From SB25 sp050180705 (GTDB lineage: Bacteria > Bacteroidota > Bacteroidia > Bacteroidales > Tenuifilaceae), in the NCBI GenBank assembly GCA_050180705.1, contig JBFXDX010000002.1, forward strand, positions 1 through 64,000: a stretch of 64,000 bases of DNA, read 5' to 3'. Shown in pieces: positions 53,166-61,737 of this stretch. The position numbers and the translations under genes were made by a program. Each line of letters opens with the position of its first letter. Within the stretch, counting starts at the first letter, position 1. Under the pieces are notes generated by a model. That model was not told the origin of the DNA. It saw nothing but the letters and a program-made list of their open reading frames with translations, and searched no databases.

Positions 53166-53567
53166 ATTGTTGGTTCTTTTTAAACGGAATTAAAGGTTTA
53201 AGGTAACGAAATTAAACAAACAAACAACCTTTTAGATGTTAATTTATTTAATGGAGCATATGTAATCCTTTAATGTGTTTGAAGTGTTTTTCTCTAATTG
53301 TAGAGTTTTTTTTAAACCAGTTGGTTTACAGTTTTTAAATCGATATAAAGTTTTGAGATCAATTTTCTGTGTTTCTATTTTTTAGAGTCCATGTATAGTA
53401 TTTTCTTAGCAATAAGGGGTGATATTCGGAGATTTGCATGGTGTTTTTTTTCTTCCGATTCAAAGAAAGATACTATATTTACAAGTTGATGAGAGGGAAT
53501 TGATTATATGAATGTTTGAAATTATATAGGTAAAACAAATAATTACTAATTTAAAATTGAAAACAGC
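53166..53567. other. Divergent promoter region, DUF2589 operon and pyrophosphatase
   Basis: AT-rich spacer. TATATTTA at 53474-53481 is a one-mismatch TAnnTTTG candidate for the pyrophosphatase gene with a leader of about 85 nt. No ORF or RNA gene was recognised. Confidence 0.45.
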
Positions 53568-55784
53568 ATGATTATTTCCAATTTGTTCTGGGTGGTCCCG
53601 ATAGCTTCGGTGATAGCCCTTGCGTTTGCCTACTTCTTTTTTAGGCAGATGATGAAGGAGGATGAAGGTACAGACACCATGAAAAAGATTGCTCTGTATG
53701 TTCGCCAGGGTGCGATGTCGTACCTAAGGCAGCAATACAAGGTAGTGGGTATTGTATTCCTAGTTCTGCTTGTTCTTTTTGCAATTTTAGCCTATGGCTT
53801 GAATGTACAGAATGGATGGACTCCATTTGCATTCCTTACTGGAGGTTTCTTTTCGGGTTTGGCTGGATTCTTTGGAATGAAAACAGCAACTTACGCATCG
53901 GCTCGTACTGCAAATGCAGCAAAGAACTCACTTAACCATGGGTTAAGAGTTGCTTTCCGTTCAGGTGCCGTTATGGGATTGGTTGTTGTAGGTTTGGCTG
54001 TACTGGATATTTCGCTTTGGTACTTAGCGCTAAACTATTTTATTGACGAACCTAATGCTTCGCATAAGCTAATAGTTATTACCACTACAATGTTAACCTT
54101 TGGTATGGGTGCTTCAACTCAGGCCTTGTTTGCTCGTGTTGGTGGTGGTATTTATACAAAGGCTGCCGATGTTGGAGCCGACCTTGTTGGTAAGGTTGAG
54201 GCTGGTATTCCTGAGGACGATCCTCGTAACCCTGCTACAATTGCCGATAACGTAGGCGATAACGTAGGCGACGTTGCTGGTATGGGTGCCGACCTTTACG
54301 AATCGTATGCAGGATCGATTCTTGCCACTGCTGCACTTGGTGCATCGGCATTTGCATTGGCCGATGGCGATATGCAGTATAAAGCAGTGCTTGCTCCTAT
54401 GCTTATTGCTGCGGTAGGTATTGTGCTTTCGATCTTCGGTATTTTCATTGTACGTACCAAAGAGGGTGCTACAATGAAAGATCTTCTTCGTTCGTTAGGC
54501 GTGGGTGTTAATGTAAGTTCGCTGCTTATTGCTGCTTCAACATTCATAATTCTTTATTCACTTGGATTGCAGAACTGGGTAGGTATCTCTTTCTCTGTAA
54601 TTTCGGGTTTGGCTGCTGGTGTTATTATTGGTCAATCAACAGAGTACTATACTTCGCATTCGTATAAACCAACACAAGATGTTTCGGCAAGTTCTGAAAC
54701 TGGCCCTGCTACAGTTATTATTTCGGGAGTTGGTTTAGGTATGATCTCTACTGCAATACCTGTTATTACAATTGCTATTGCAATTCTTATGGCTTTCCTT
54801 TGTGCAATTAACTTTGATGTTAAGCACATGCTCGATGCTCAGAACATCCAGCTAGGATTATATGGTATTGGTATTGCCGCTGTAGGTATGCTTTCAACTT
54901 TAGGTATCACTCTTGCTACCGATGCTTACGGCCCAATTGCCGATAACGCTGGTGGTAATGCCGAAATGAGTCACCTTGGCCCAGAGGTTCGTAAACGTAC
55001 CGATGCGCTTGATGCTCTTGGAAATACAACTGCTGCAACCGGTAAAGGTTTTGCCATTGGTTCGGCTGCTCTTACAGCACTGGCTCTTCTTGCTTCATAT
55101 ATCGAGGAGATTAAAATTGGTTTGATGCGTATTGGCGAGAATGTGCTAACATTTTCAAATGGCGAAACTATTGATACCGCAAAGGCAACTATCGTTGATT
55201 TTATGAATTACTACCAGGTTAACCTAATGAATCCTGTAGTGCTTGTGGGTATTTTTATTGGTGCTATGATGGCTTTCTTGTTCTCTGGTTTAACAATGAA
55301 TGCTGTTGGTCGTGCTGCTCAGAAAATGGTTGAGGAGGTTCGTCGTCAGTTCCGCGAAATTAAAGGAATTATGGAAGGTGAAGCAGAACCCGATTATGCA
55401 CGCTGCGTAGAGATTTCGACCCGTGGTGCTCAAATCGAAATGATTCTTCCTTCGTTACTCGCTATTATTATTCCTATTGTAACTGGTCTGCTTTTAGGCG
55501 TTGCTGGTGTACTTGGATTACTTGCCGGTGGATTAAGTGCTGGTTTTGTTTTGGCTATTTTCATGGCTAACTCTGGCGGTGCTTGGGACAATGCTAAAAA
55601 GTATATCGAGGAAGGTAACTTTGGCGGAAAAGGTTCTGCAAACCATAAAGCAGCTGTAGTTGGCGATACCGTTGGCGATCCATTTAAGGATACATCGGGT
55701 CCTAGCCTTAACATCCTTATCAAGCTTATGAGCATGGTATCTATTGTAATGGCTGGTGTTACTGTTGCGTTTAGCCTATTCTAG
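53568..55784 (+). CDS. hppA: Membrane-bound ion-translocating pyrophosphatase
   Basis: This 738-residue integral membrane enzyme couples pyrophosphate hydrolysis to H+ and/or Na+ export. The pyrophosphate-binding segment DVGADLVGKVEAGIPEDDPR and the DNVGDNVGDVAGMGADLYES repeat are intact, as are the C-terminal GDTVGDPFKDTSGPSLN ligands. The segment LGNTTAATGKG has Ala where K+-independent enzymes have Lys, so by the established family rule it should be K+-dependent, a group that includes Na+ pumps. About 16 membrane helices are visible. It is monocistronic and ends in a strong terminator. This is a core energy-conservation gene in anaerobic Bacteroidota. Confidence 0.96.
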   Translation: MIISNLFWVVPIASVIALAFAYFFFRQMMKEDEGTDTMKKIALYVRQGAMSYLRQQYKVVGIVFLVLLVLFAILAYGLNVQNGWTPFAFLTGGFFSGLAGFFGMKTATYASARTANAAKNSLNHGLRVAFRSGAVMGLVVVGLAVLDISLWYLALNYFIDEPNASHKLIVITTTMLTFGMGASTQALFARVGGGIYTKAADVGADLVGKVEAGIPEDDPRNPATIADNVGDNVGDVAGMGADLYESYAGSILATAALGASAFALADGDMQYKAVLAPMLIAAVGIVLSIFGIFIVRTKEGATMKDLLRSLGVGVNVSSLLIAASTFIILYSLGLQNWVGISFSVISGLAAGVIIGQSTEYYTSHSYKPTQDVSASSETGPATVIISGVGLGMISTAIPVITIAIAILMAFLCAINFDVKHMLDAQNIQLGLYGIGIAAVGMLSTLGITLATDAYGPIADNAGGNAEMSHLGPEVRKRTDALDALGNTTAATGKGFAIGSAALTALALLASYIEEIKIGLMRIGENVLTFSNGETIDTAKATIVDFMNYYQVNLMNPVVLVGIFIGAMMAFLFSGLTMNAVGRAAQKMVEEVRRQFREIKGIMEGEAEPDYARCVEISTRGAQIEMILPSLLAIIIPIVTGLLLGVAGVLGLLAGGLSAGFVLAIFMANSGGAWDNAKKYIEEGNFGGKGSANHKAAVVGDTVGDPFKDTSGPSLNILIKLMSMVSIVMAGVTVAFSLF

Positions 55785-55826
55785 TATACATACGGCATCA
55801 TAGAATATGATGTCAGGTTATTCATA

Positions 55827-55868
55827 AAAGAGGGTGTCTCACAGGTTTGAGGCACCCTCTTTTTTTTA
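55827..55868 (+). terminator. Intrinsic terminator of the pyrophosphatase gene
   Basis: AAAGAGGGTGtCTC pairs with GAGgCACCCTCTTT around a short loop, followed by a run of T residues. Confidence 0.95.
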
Positions 55869-55937
55869 TTCGTTGATGGTTGATCGTAAAGAGCATTCTC
55901 CCTTTTAACTTTTAACGTCTCACGTTTAACGAGATGT
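55867..55937 (-). repeat. Third copy of the TTAAACGTGA-type repeat
   Basis: On the minus strand it reads TTAAACGTGAGACGTTAAAA, then GTTAAAAGGGAGAA and CTCTTTACGATCAAC, matching the two tandem copies at 11981-12146. Confidence 0.65.
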
Positions 55938-55944
55938 GTTCATT

Positions 55945-55979
55945 GTTCGTGCGCGTCTTCTTCCAGCGCGTGCGGTACT
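55945..55979 (-). repeat. Palindromic repeat, family A copy 6
   Basis: Minus-strand GTACCGCACGCGCTGGAAGAAGACGCGC form. Orientation follows the minus-strand genes to its right. Confidence 0.75.
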
Positions 55980-56051
55980 AAAATGGAACAGAAAATATAT
56001 CTGCCTCAGCGATGGTGTTCTTCTCTCTGCTTCTCCTATCAACAAAAAAAC

Positions 56052-56077
56052 ACACGCGTCAAAAGAAGACGCGTGCA
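56052..56077 (+). repeat. Palindromic repeat, family A copy 7
   Basis: ACACGCGTC-AAAAGAA-GACGCGTGC; plus-strand orientation, forming an opposed pair with copy 6. Confidence 0.75.
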
Positions 56078-56141
56078 AATTGGAGATTCTAATATTTATA
56101 TTTCATATACGAGTGCAATGAACCTTCTATTTATTATCCTC

Positions 56142-57257
56142 TTAGCTTTTATACTGCTGAATCACAAGTACTGTAAGTGTAATTATTAATGCAACAGCAA
56201 TTACAGTTAATGCTATTTTAATCCAGCTGTATGGTCTCTGTCCTTGAACTTCTCCAGTTCTGCCGTTTACCAAGAACTGATATAGCTTACCTTTAAATTT
56301 GTAGGCACTAACAAAAACGGGCAATAGTAAATGCTTAAAGGTAACGTTATCGTAATTGGTTTTCATCGAAATAATTCGCTGTTGATCTCCACCAATATCT
56401 CTACATACCATTCGGCTTATTTCAGGCTCGGCAATTCCTTTTGCAATTTCGAAACCCTCCTCTAATTCTATTTGATATTTTTCGGTGATAAATCCACTTA
56501 GGTAGCTTTTATCAAAAGGAATCAAATTTTCTAAATCCCATGGTTCAAGATTATAAATGTACTTTTGAGGAAGCGATTTTGTTGCTACCGTTAAAATATC
56601 ATCGAAAAATAGTTGAACGCTACCGCTTGCCGGATACCATCGAATTTTCTGAACCTCTCGTGTTTTTGTTACCGATTTACCGTTTTCTGTTGTTGTGTAA
56701 GTTTCGGTTACATAGTAGTACTCGCCACGCTGACCAATGTATTTTGTATAGGTATCGGTATCGAAAGTCCAGTATGGAATATAAACTCCTTTAAAGTGAT
56801 CGAAGTTCAATGCGGCCTTTTTTAAATCATTGGGAGCAAACCAGAGCTTATTAATCCATTTCTTAAACTCACCTTTTGCTTCGTTCTTATCCAACTTAAA
56901 AGGGAGAAGTGACTTTGGCTGAATCACTTTCTCGTCGTGTGCCTGCTCGGCAACTAAAGGGGTTGAACAGTATGGGCAAAGAACCGAGGTTACATTCGGA
57001 TCAATAGTTGATGATGCGCCACAGCTTTCACATTTCACAAAGCGTTCAACGGTGGTATCTTCCGACTCTAATTTTTTAGACAGAAATTCATAAAAGTCTA
57101 GCTCTTTAATATCTTCGTCGATATGAGGAATTTCATTGTTAGCCCCACAGTATTCACAGGTCAGATAATCGGTACCTGGTTTATACTTTAAATCGGCTCC
57201 GCAGCTGGTACATGCAAATGTGCCAACCTTCAGCTCTTGTTCTTTAATATCATCCAT
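56142..57257 (-). CDS. Zinc-ribbon membrane protein partner of an SPFH protein
   Basis: This 371-residue protein has two zinc ribbons at the N-terminus (CTSCGADL/CEYCGAN and CESCGAS/CPYCSTP), a beta-rich central domain (GVYIPYWTFDTDTYTKYIGQRGEYY) and one C-terminal membrane helix (IALTVIAVALIITLTVLVI). It is similar in design to B. subtilis YdjG, which works with the SPFH protein YdjI in membrane-stress responses. Its start overlaps the stop of the SPFH gene (TAATG), so the two are translationally coupled. The ribbons probably face the cytoplasm. Confidence 0.83.
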   Translation of the reverse strand: MDDIKEQELKVGTFACTSCGADLKYKPGTDYLTCEYCGANNEIPHIDEDIKELDFYEFLSKKLESEDTTVERFVKCESCGASSTIDPNVTSVLCPYCSTPLVAEQAHDEKVIQPKSLLPFKLDKNEAKGEFKKWINKLWFAPNDLKKAALNFDHFKGVYIPYWTFDTDTYTKYIGQRGEYYYVTETYTTTENGKSVTKTREVQKIRWYPASGSVQLFFDDILTVATKSLPQKYIYNLEPWDLENLIPFDKSYLSGFITEKYQIELEEGFEIAKGIAEPEISRMVCRDIGGDQQRIISMKTNYDNVTFKHLLLPVFVSAYKFKGKLYQFLVNGRTGEVQGQRPYSWIKIALTVIAVALIITLTVLVIQQYKS

Positions 57258-58360
57258 TATTGTCCTGGTATTGGAGGGGGAACACTTCCGAAAATACTAT
57301 TTAGCTCAGGTATTTGTCCGGCAGCTGTCCAGTTTGCCATTCCTTCGCGCCAAACCAACACCTCTTTTGTTAGCTGATTTTGAAGAACCATCTGTTTTAA
57401 CGTATTCATGTCGAACGGTCCGGCTTGCTGGCCATTAATAACGGCAAAGAAAGTTAATGCTGGAGGCACAGGCGGTGGTGTTTGCTGCGTTTGCTGTTGT
57501 TGCTGTCCTCCGGTAAACGTTTGCCCCATTTGGTTAGCCATTGCAAATCCCATTCCCATGCCCATTCCGGCTCCTGCTGTTCCACTTGTATTTTCAGCAG
57601 CTTTTTCCATTGCCTTAGCCGCTTTCATTTGAGCCAATTTATTCAAGTCGATGGCATTTAAACGACTCAATTCAAATATCTCCTTCTTAATCTCCTCGGG
57701 CATCGAAACATTCTCAACCAAAAACTTGGTGACCTCAATACCATACTGTTCAAATTCGGGCCCAATTACCTTATGTACGTACTCCGACAACTCATTTAGG
57801 TTACGTGCAAAGGCCTCAACAGGTATTTCTGCTTCGGCGGCTGCATCGGTAAATCGCGTAACAATTAAACTTTTCAGCTGCTCCGAAATTTCTTCGGTTG
57901 TGAAACGGCCATCGGTTCCAACAATCTCCTTGATAAAAACAGGAGCATCCTTTACACGGATTACATAAGTTCCGAACGAACGAATCTCGAGCATCCCAAA
58001 ACGTGGATCGCTTAAGGTAATCGGATTCTTGGTTCCCCATTTCTGAGCCGTGATGTTTCGGGTGTTCACAAAGTAAACCTCTGCCTTAAACGGACTATTA
58101 AAACCGTATTTCCAACCTTTTAGTGTGGAAAGAATTGGTAGGTTTGCGGTGGTTAATTCGTACATACCCGGCTGAAACACATCGGCTAATTGCCCTTCGT
58201 TAATAAATACAGCCACCTGTCCTTCGCGAACAGTAAGCTTTGCACCGTTTTTAATTTCGTTCTGGTAGCGCTCAAAACGGTAAACCATTGTGTCATTCGA
58301 ATCATCGAGCCATTCAATAATGTCGATAAATTCTCCACGTATCTTATCAAACAATCCCAT
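57257..58360 (-). CDS. SPFH/band-7 protein with C-terminal GYF_2 domain
   Basis: This 367-residue protein of the YdjI-like (virion-core-like) SPFH group begins with GLFDKIRGEFIDIIEWLDDS and contains the SPFH fold at about 30-240 (EGQVAVFINEGQLADVFQPGMYELTT). A Gly/Met/Gln-rich linker (GAGMGMGMGFAMANQMGQ) and a C-terminal GYF_2 domain (FAVINGQQAGPFDMNTLKQMV... EVLVWREGMANW) follow. SPFH proteins scaffold membrane microdomains. It is coupled to the zinc-ribbon gene; together they resemble the ydjG-ydjI part of the B. subtilis PspA-linked system, but no PspA gene is nearby. Confidence 0.9.
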   Translation of the reverse strand: MGLFDKIRGEFIDIIEWLDDSNDTMVYRFERYQNEIKNGAKLTVREGQVAVFINEGQLADVFQPGMYELTTANLPILSTLKGWKYGFNSPFKAEVYFVNTRNITAQKWGTKNPITLSDPRFGMLEIRSFGTYVIRVKDAPVFIKEIVGTDGRFTTEEISEQLKSLIVTRFTDAAAEAEIPVEAFARNLNELSEYVHKVIGPEFEQYGIEVTKFLVENVSMPEEIKKEIFELSRLNAIDLNKLAQMKAAKAMEKAAENTSGTAGAGMGMGMGFAMANQMGQTFTGGQQQQQTQQTPPPVPPALTFFAVINGQQAGPFDMNTLKQMVLQNQLTKEVLVWREGMANWTAAGQIPELNSIFGSVPPPIPGQ

Positions 58361-58516
58361 GCTAAAGTACTTTATATTAAAAAATTAAAGTTTATTATCG
58401 TGTTATTTGTCGTTAATGGTTGGCGGTTTAAGCTGCTGGGAATTTACGTCCACCAGCATAATAATCCGCTAAACTTAAACTAAAGTACAAAAAAGAATTG
58501 AATCAGCATTATTGTC

Positions 58517-58550
58517 CGTTCGTTTGCGTCTTCTTCCAACGCGTGCGGTA
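58517..58550 (-). repeat. Palindromic repeat, family A copy 8
   Basis: Minus-strand form ACCGCACGCGTTGGAAGAAGACGC, between two minus-strand genes. Confidence 0.75.
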
Positions 58551-58625
58551 TATATGTTTGAGTGATTTATATACAGATAATATATCCATGCCAGCCGTAT
58601 CCCTAACCAGCTATATTATTATATA

Positions 58626-59816
58626 CTAATCTTTAACCAATCTTACTGGATGACCTGAAGTTTTAGTTGACCAAACATTTCCAGCATAATTATCGTAGTA
58701 TTTAAATTCTTTTACGTATGCATATTCTACATCCACTTCATTTACAGTCCAAAATTCAGCACTATAAGTATAATCGGCAAATCCAACAAAACTACCACCG
58801 GTATTTCGACAGCCTGCAGGTAGTATAGTCATCCCAGTTGAATTTGTAACTCCATCATTCGGTTCTTTCCAATGTTTAGTTCCAACTTCTTTAAATGCAA
58901 TACCAGCAGAACTAGATCCGCCTGTCAAGGCAAACCATTCAGAAGTTGTTGGTACATGCCATCCTTCTGGGGCAATATTTCTTTCATCCATTACTGAATA
59001 CCAATTATACAGAGCTCCAAAAATATCCATGTTTGTTTCAGGATCATTATTTAACCAACAAAAGGCTCCTTCACTGGTTGCTTTCCAATCATCGTAATTT
59101 TCTAAATTTGGTATTGGATCCCCATTTCTATAAGTTGTTACTCTTAAATTCTCAGCCATCCAGGTTTGAGATCCTACCGTAATCGTTTTGTACACATTGC
59201 CTTCATGATCTGTCATTGTACCATATGTAACATTTTCATTAAATACTATTTCATCCCAAGCAACATCTAGTTTTACAGTATCATATACAGTGTTGTACTC
59301 CACTGTGTTATTAGGAGTAAATATTAATGTAAGTTTATGTCCTTTGTAGGGGTATAATTTTTTATTAAAATCAGGAGAATAAATAAATGTTCCTTCTATA
59401 TCCGATTGAGCATTTAACTGTTGCTCAGTTAAAAGTGTTCCAAATAAAATTGGTATAGGATTCTCCCACGTTATTACAGGATTTTTTTTAGATAAAACAT
59501 TTATATATACTTGTTTTCTAGTTCCATTATAGAGAGTATAGTCTGTAGGCTGAAAATAGACTTCCAATAGTTGGTTATTTCCTATCTCAAGTTTTGTTTT
59601 GAAATCAGGATTATAAGAAAAATGACCGGGTACGCTTGCCGTGGCATTTAATTGCAACTCACTCAATAATGTCTCGTAATAAATATCATCTGGGTTAGCC
59701 CATTCTATTATAGGATCTTGTTTCTCTATATTTTCTTCCTTATCTAAGTCATTTTCTTTTGCACATGATCCTAATATAATAAGTGTTACAAAAATAATAA
59801 TGCTAATCTTTTTCAT
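58626..59816 (-). CDS. FISUMP-domain lipoprotein with Ig-like repeats
   Basis: This 396-residue lipoprotein (lipobox LGSC) has two bacterial Ig-like repeats of the type ITWENPIPILFGTLLTEQQLNA followed by GTFIYSPDF. A C-terminal Fibrobacter succinogenes major paralogous (FISUMP) domain starts at YKTITVGSQTWMAENLRV and includes FGALYNWYSVMDERNIAPEG and WHVPTTSEW. Such proteins are surface exposed in Bacteroidota and Fibrobacter; the binding target is unknown. It is monocistronic. Confidence 0.9.
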   Translation of the reverse strand: MKKISIIIFVTLIILGSCAKENDLDKEENIEKQDPIIEWANPDDIYYETLLSELQLNATASVPGHFSYNPDFKTKLEIGNNQLLEVYFQPTDYTLYNGTRKQVYINVLSKKNPVITWENPIPILFGTLLTEQQLNAQSDIEGTFIYSPDFNKKLYPYKGHKLTLIFTPNNTVEYNTVYDTVKLDVAWDEIVFNENVTYGTMTDHEGNVYKTITVGSQTWMAENLRVTTYRNGDPIPNLENYDDWKATSEGAFCWLNNDPETNMDIFGALYNWYSVMDERNIAPEGWHVPTTSEWFALTGGSSSAGIAFKEVGTKHWKEPNDGVTNSTGMTILPAGCRNTGGSFVGFADYTYSAEFWTVNEVDVEYAYVKEFKYYDNYAGNVWSTKTSGHPVRLVKD

Positions 59817-59859
59817 AATTTCAATTCAAATTTTATAATAAACATGGTTTCTAACTTGC

Positions 59860-59968
59860 CTGTGGCTTAAAGTGCTGGGGTGTAAATCGCAAGTAGCGTC
59901 ATTACCCGCTAAGCCAAAACGAATATATTTAAAATTCTCGTATCTGCATCATCAGCTCCAGCGAAAGC
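59860..59968 (-). repeat. Repeated spacer module, copy M1
   Basis: CTTAAAGTGCTGGGGTGTAAATC and CCCGCTAAGCC resemble the spacer at 58425-58475. The following CGAATATATTTAAAATTCTCGTATC with ATCAGCTCCAGCGAAAG resembles copies M2 and M3. Confidence 0.5.
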
Positions 59969-59992
59969 AACTGCGTGTCATGGAATGTTTTT

Positions 59993-60277
59993 CTATTCTT
60001 TGCTATTCTTCAAATAAATAGTTTCATATCTTTTCAGAAAATTGGAACCGTTAAATATTGAATCGGCAACTGTTTTCGTTTCAGGATGTTTTTTCAGTTC
60101 CTCTATGTTTGAATAGTACTCATTACACAACTCTGCATTTGGTAGGGATTTGTATAATAAATTTTGGATTTCTTTTTTTTGAATTTTCCCATCTTGACTC
60201 TGAATAAGAAGATAGATAGACATAGAAATAATAGCAAAAATCCAAACAATACTTAGCGTTAATTTTATAATTCTCAT
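59993..60277 (-). CDS. Small single-pass membrane protein
   Basis: This 94-residue protein has one N-terminal membrane helix (IVWIFAIISMSIYLLI) and a charged periplasmic or cytoplasmic tail with Cys in PNAELCNEYY. I do not recognise a family. It begins 4 nt after the stop of the next minus-strand gene upstream, so they form an operon. Confidence 0.6.
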   Translation of the reverse strand: MRIIKLTLSIVWIFAIISMSIYLLIQSQDGKIQKKEIQNLLYKSLPNAELCNEYYSNIEELKKHPETKTVADSIFNGSNFLKRYETIYLKNSKE

Positions 60278-60281
60278 TAGT

Positions 60282-60530
60282 TTAATTGTTTAAGTATTTC
60301 GAATTTTTAATAATAGAATCAACAGTTGCATTGCCAATAAATTTCGATTCTATAAGTTTCATATTTGTTTTATATTCAATCCGAGTAGAAGTGTCTGAGT
60401 TTAATTCTTCAAGTCTTAGAATTGATGCCCTTTGTACTTTAATCTCAGTTCTTAATTTGTGGTTTTCATATATTAATCCTGCAGTTATTAATATCCCGCA
60501 AAAAATAAGAATTCTTTTCAGCTTTATCAT
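60282..60530 (-). CDS. Small single-pass membrane protein
   Basis: This 82-residue protein has one N-terminal membrane helix (ILIFCGILITAGLIY) followed by a coiled-coil-like stretch (ENHKLRTEIKVQRASILRLEELN). ATG 60530 is preferred over the one at 60596, because the longer form adds a repeat-derived leader. The C-terminal part (FIGNATVDSIIKNSKY) resembles the end of the neighbouring 94-residue protein (TVADSIFNGSNF), suggesting a duplicated pair. Function unknown. Confidence 0.6.
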   Translation of the reverse strand: MIKLKRILIFCGILITAGLIYENHKLRTEIKVQRASILRLEELNSDTSTRIEYKTNMKLIESKFIGNATVDSIIKNSKYLNN

Positions 60531-60596
60531 TTTTTCTATCGGTTTGGTTAAATTATAGTTTGTTATTAAGTATTCTAAAATGCCCATATCGGCCAC

Positions 60597-60655
60597 GATA
60601 CCGAAACTAAGGTAATAATATTTTTGGAGTTTGTATCATCGGTTACGGTGGCAGA
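60597..60655 (-). repeat. Repeated spacer module, copy M2
   Basis: CCGAAACTAAGGTAATAATA, TTTTTGGAGTTTGTATCATC and CGGTGGC match copy M3 at 61413-61468 in block order. Confidence 0.55.
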
Positions 60656-60684
60656 AATATTTGCTAGCAACTATAGCTTTTACA

Positions 60685-61344
60685 TTATTCTTCAAGTTTT
60701 TCTTTCAAGTATTTAATGCTAAAATATTCGCTCATTTTAATCTCGAATTTTATTTTATTTAGGGTCGAAATCAAATCGAGGCTGGTTTTGTTTGAGATTA
60801 ATGTTTTCTCCCAACTTTCATTCATAAAGTAATTGTATGTACGTATGCTACTTTTTAATACGTTTTCAAGATCAAGTGATTGAATGTATTTTTGATTTAC
60901 CTGAGCTAGATGCATATGGTACGAGGTTAACGCTTCTTTAATGCTAAATGCAGCTTTTTCGTCGTACTTATTGTTTAAATAGAAGTTAGTTTGTTTTGTT
61001 TTGTTCCATTCCTCTACGGTAAGATTAGAAAAGGTAGGCATTTCTAACGAGAATGCATTGCTCTTCTCAATTATTGTGTTGTTAATACTTTCGATCAGTT
61101 CATTTGAATGTTTTTGGATTTCATAGGCCTTTGATACTAGTTCAATTTTCGATGAATCACTTGGTTCTATTTTTTCTATTTGCTTATATAAACAATCTAC
61201 TTCGTTTATGAATATGGCTTCGTACCTGTTAACATCGGCATTGATTATTATTAAGGTTTCGGTGTGTGATTTGGCTTTTTCTCTAATGCAGCTGTAGTTC
61301 ATTATCAGCGATAAGCCTATTCCTAAGATTAATACTTTTTTCAT
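60685..61344 (-). CDS. Lipoprotein distantly resembling a GldM N-terminal region
   Basis: This 219-residue lipoprotein (signal ending in MNYSC, Cys19) is otherwise almost all helical. Its plan has some likeness to the periplasmic N-terminal region of GldM of the type IX secretion motor: long helices, a Trp in NESWEKTL, then LISTLNKIKFEIKMSEYFSIKYL. The match is by eye only and may be fortuitous. No other gld/por genes are in the window. It is expressed on its own or with the small membrane proteins downstream. Confidence 0.55.
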   Translation of the reverse strand: MKKVLILGIGLSLIMNYSCIREKAKSHTETLIIINADVNRYEAIFINEVDCLYKQIEKIEPSDSSKIELVSKAYEIQKHSNELIESINNTIIEKSNAFSLEMPTFSNLTVEEWNKTKQTNFYLNNKYDEKAAFSIKEALTSYHMHLAQVNQKYIQSLDLENVLKSSIRTYNYFMNESWEKTLISNKTSLDLISTLNKIKFEIKMSEYFSIKYLKEKLEE

Positions 61345-61412
61345 TTATAATTTTTTAATCGGGTTTCTAAAGTTGTTTGTAATGAAACTCCAGTTGTGTT
61401 ATCGACCAAAAC

Positions 61413-61468
61413 TCCGAAACTAATATAGTAATATTTTGGGATTTCTTATTATCAGCCCCAGTGAAAGG
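61413..61468 (-). repeat. Repeated spacer module, copy M3
   Basis: CCGAAACTAATATAGTAATA, TTTTGGGATTTCTTATTATC and AGCCCCAGTG match copies M1 and M2 in order. Confidence 0.55.
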
Positions 61469-61475
61469 ACTTTTT

Positions 61476-61509
61476 GTTCGCGCGTCTCTTCTTCCAACGC
61501 GTGCGGTAC
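61476..61509 (-). repeat. Palindromic repeat, family A copy 9
   Basis: Minus-strand GTACCGCACGCGTTGGAAGAAGAGACGC form; tandem with copy 10. Confidence 0.8.
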
Positions 61510-61524
61510 TAAAACAGTTCTTTT

Positions 61525-61558
61525 GTTCGCGCGCGTCTTCTTCCGACGCGTGCGGCAC
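61525..61558 (-). repeat. Palindromic repeat, family A copy 10
   Basis: Minus-strand GTGCCGCACGCGTCGGAAGAAGACGC form, a near-perfect hairpin 15 nt from copy 9. Confidence 0.8.
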
Positions 61559-61631
61559 TAAAAACGGCTCAAATAACATCTCCGCATCAGCAGGGTTATT
61601 CGCCCGCCTATACTTTTTAATCATTTTCCCT

Positions 61632-61712
61632 TTGCTGGCGAGGTCTTGTACTCCATCACAAATACTTTTTACACCTTACTACTTATTTAATAAATGCAGA
61701 ACAACCGCACAG
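61632..61712 (+). repeat. Dispersed repeat shared with 19210-19294
   Basis: It shares TTTGCTGGCG, CACAAAtACTT, TTACACcTTAcTACTTATTT and ACAACCGCAC with the copy next to the TIR gene, and leads directly into the group II intron remnant. Confidence 0.65.
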
Positions 61713-61737
61713 GGAAAATATTGTTATTTGTTTTAAG

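Noticed and set aside
61461..61736. ORF of 91 codons near the right repeats
   Set aside because: It is made of two family A hairpins and the dispersed repeat, with no independent coding sign.
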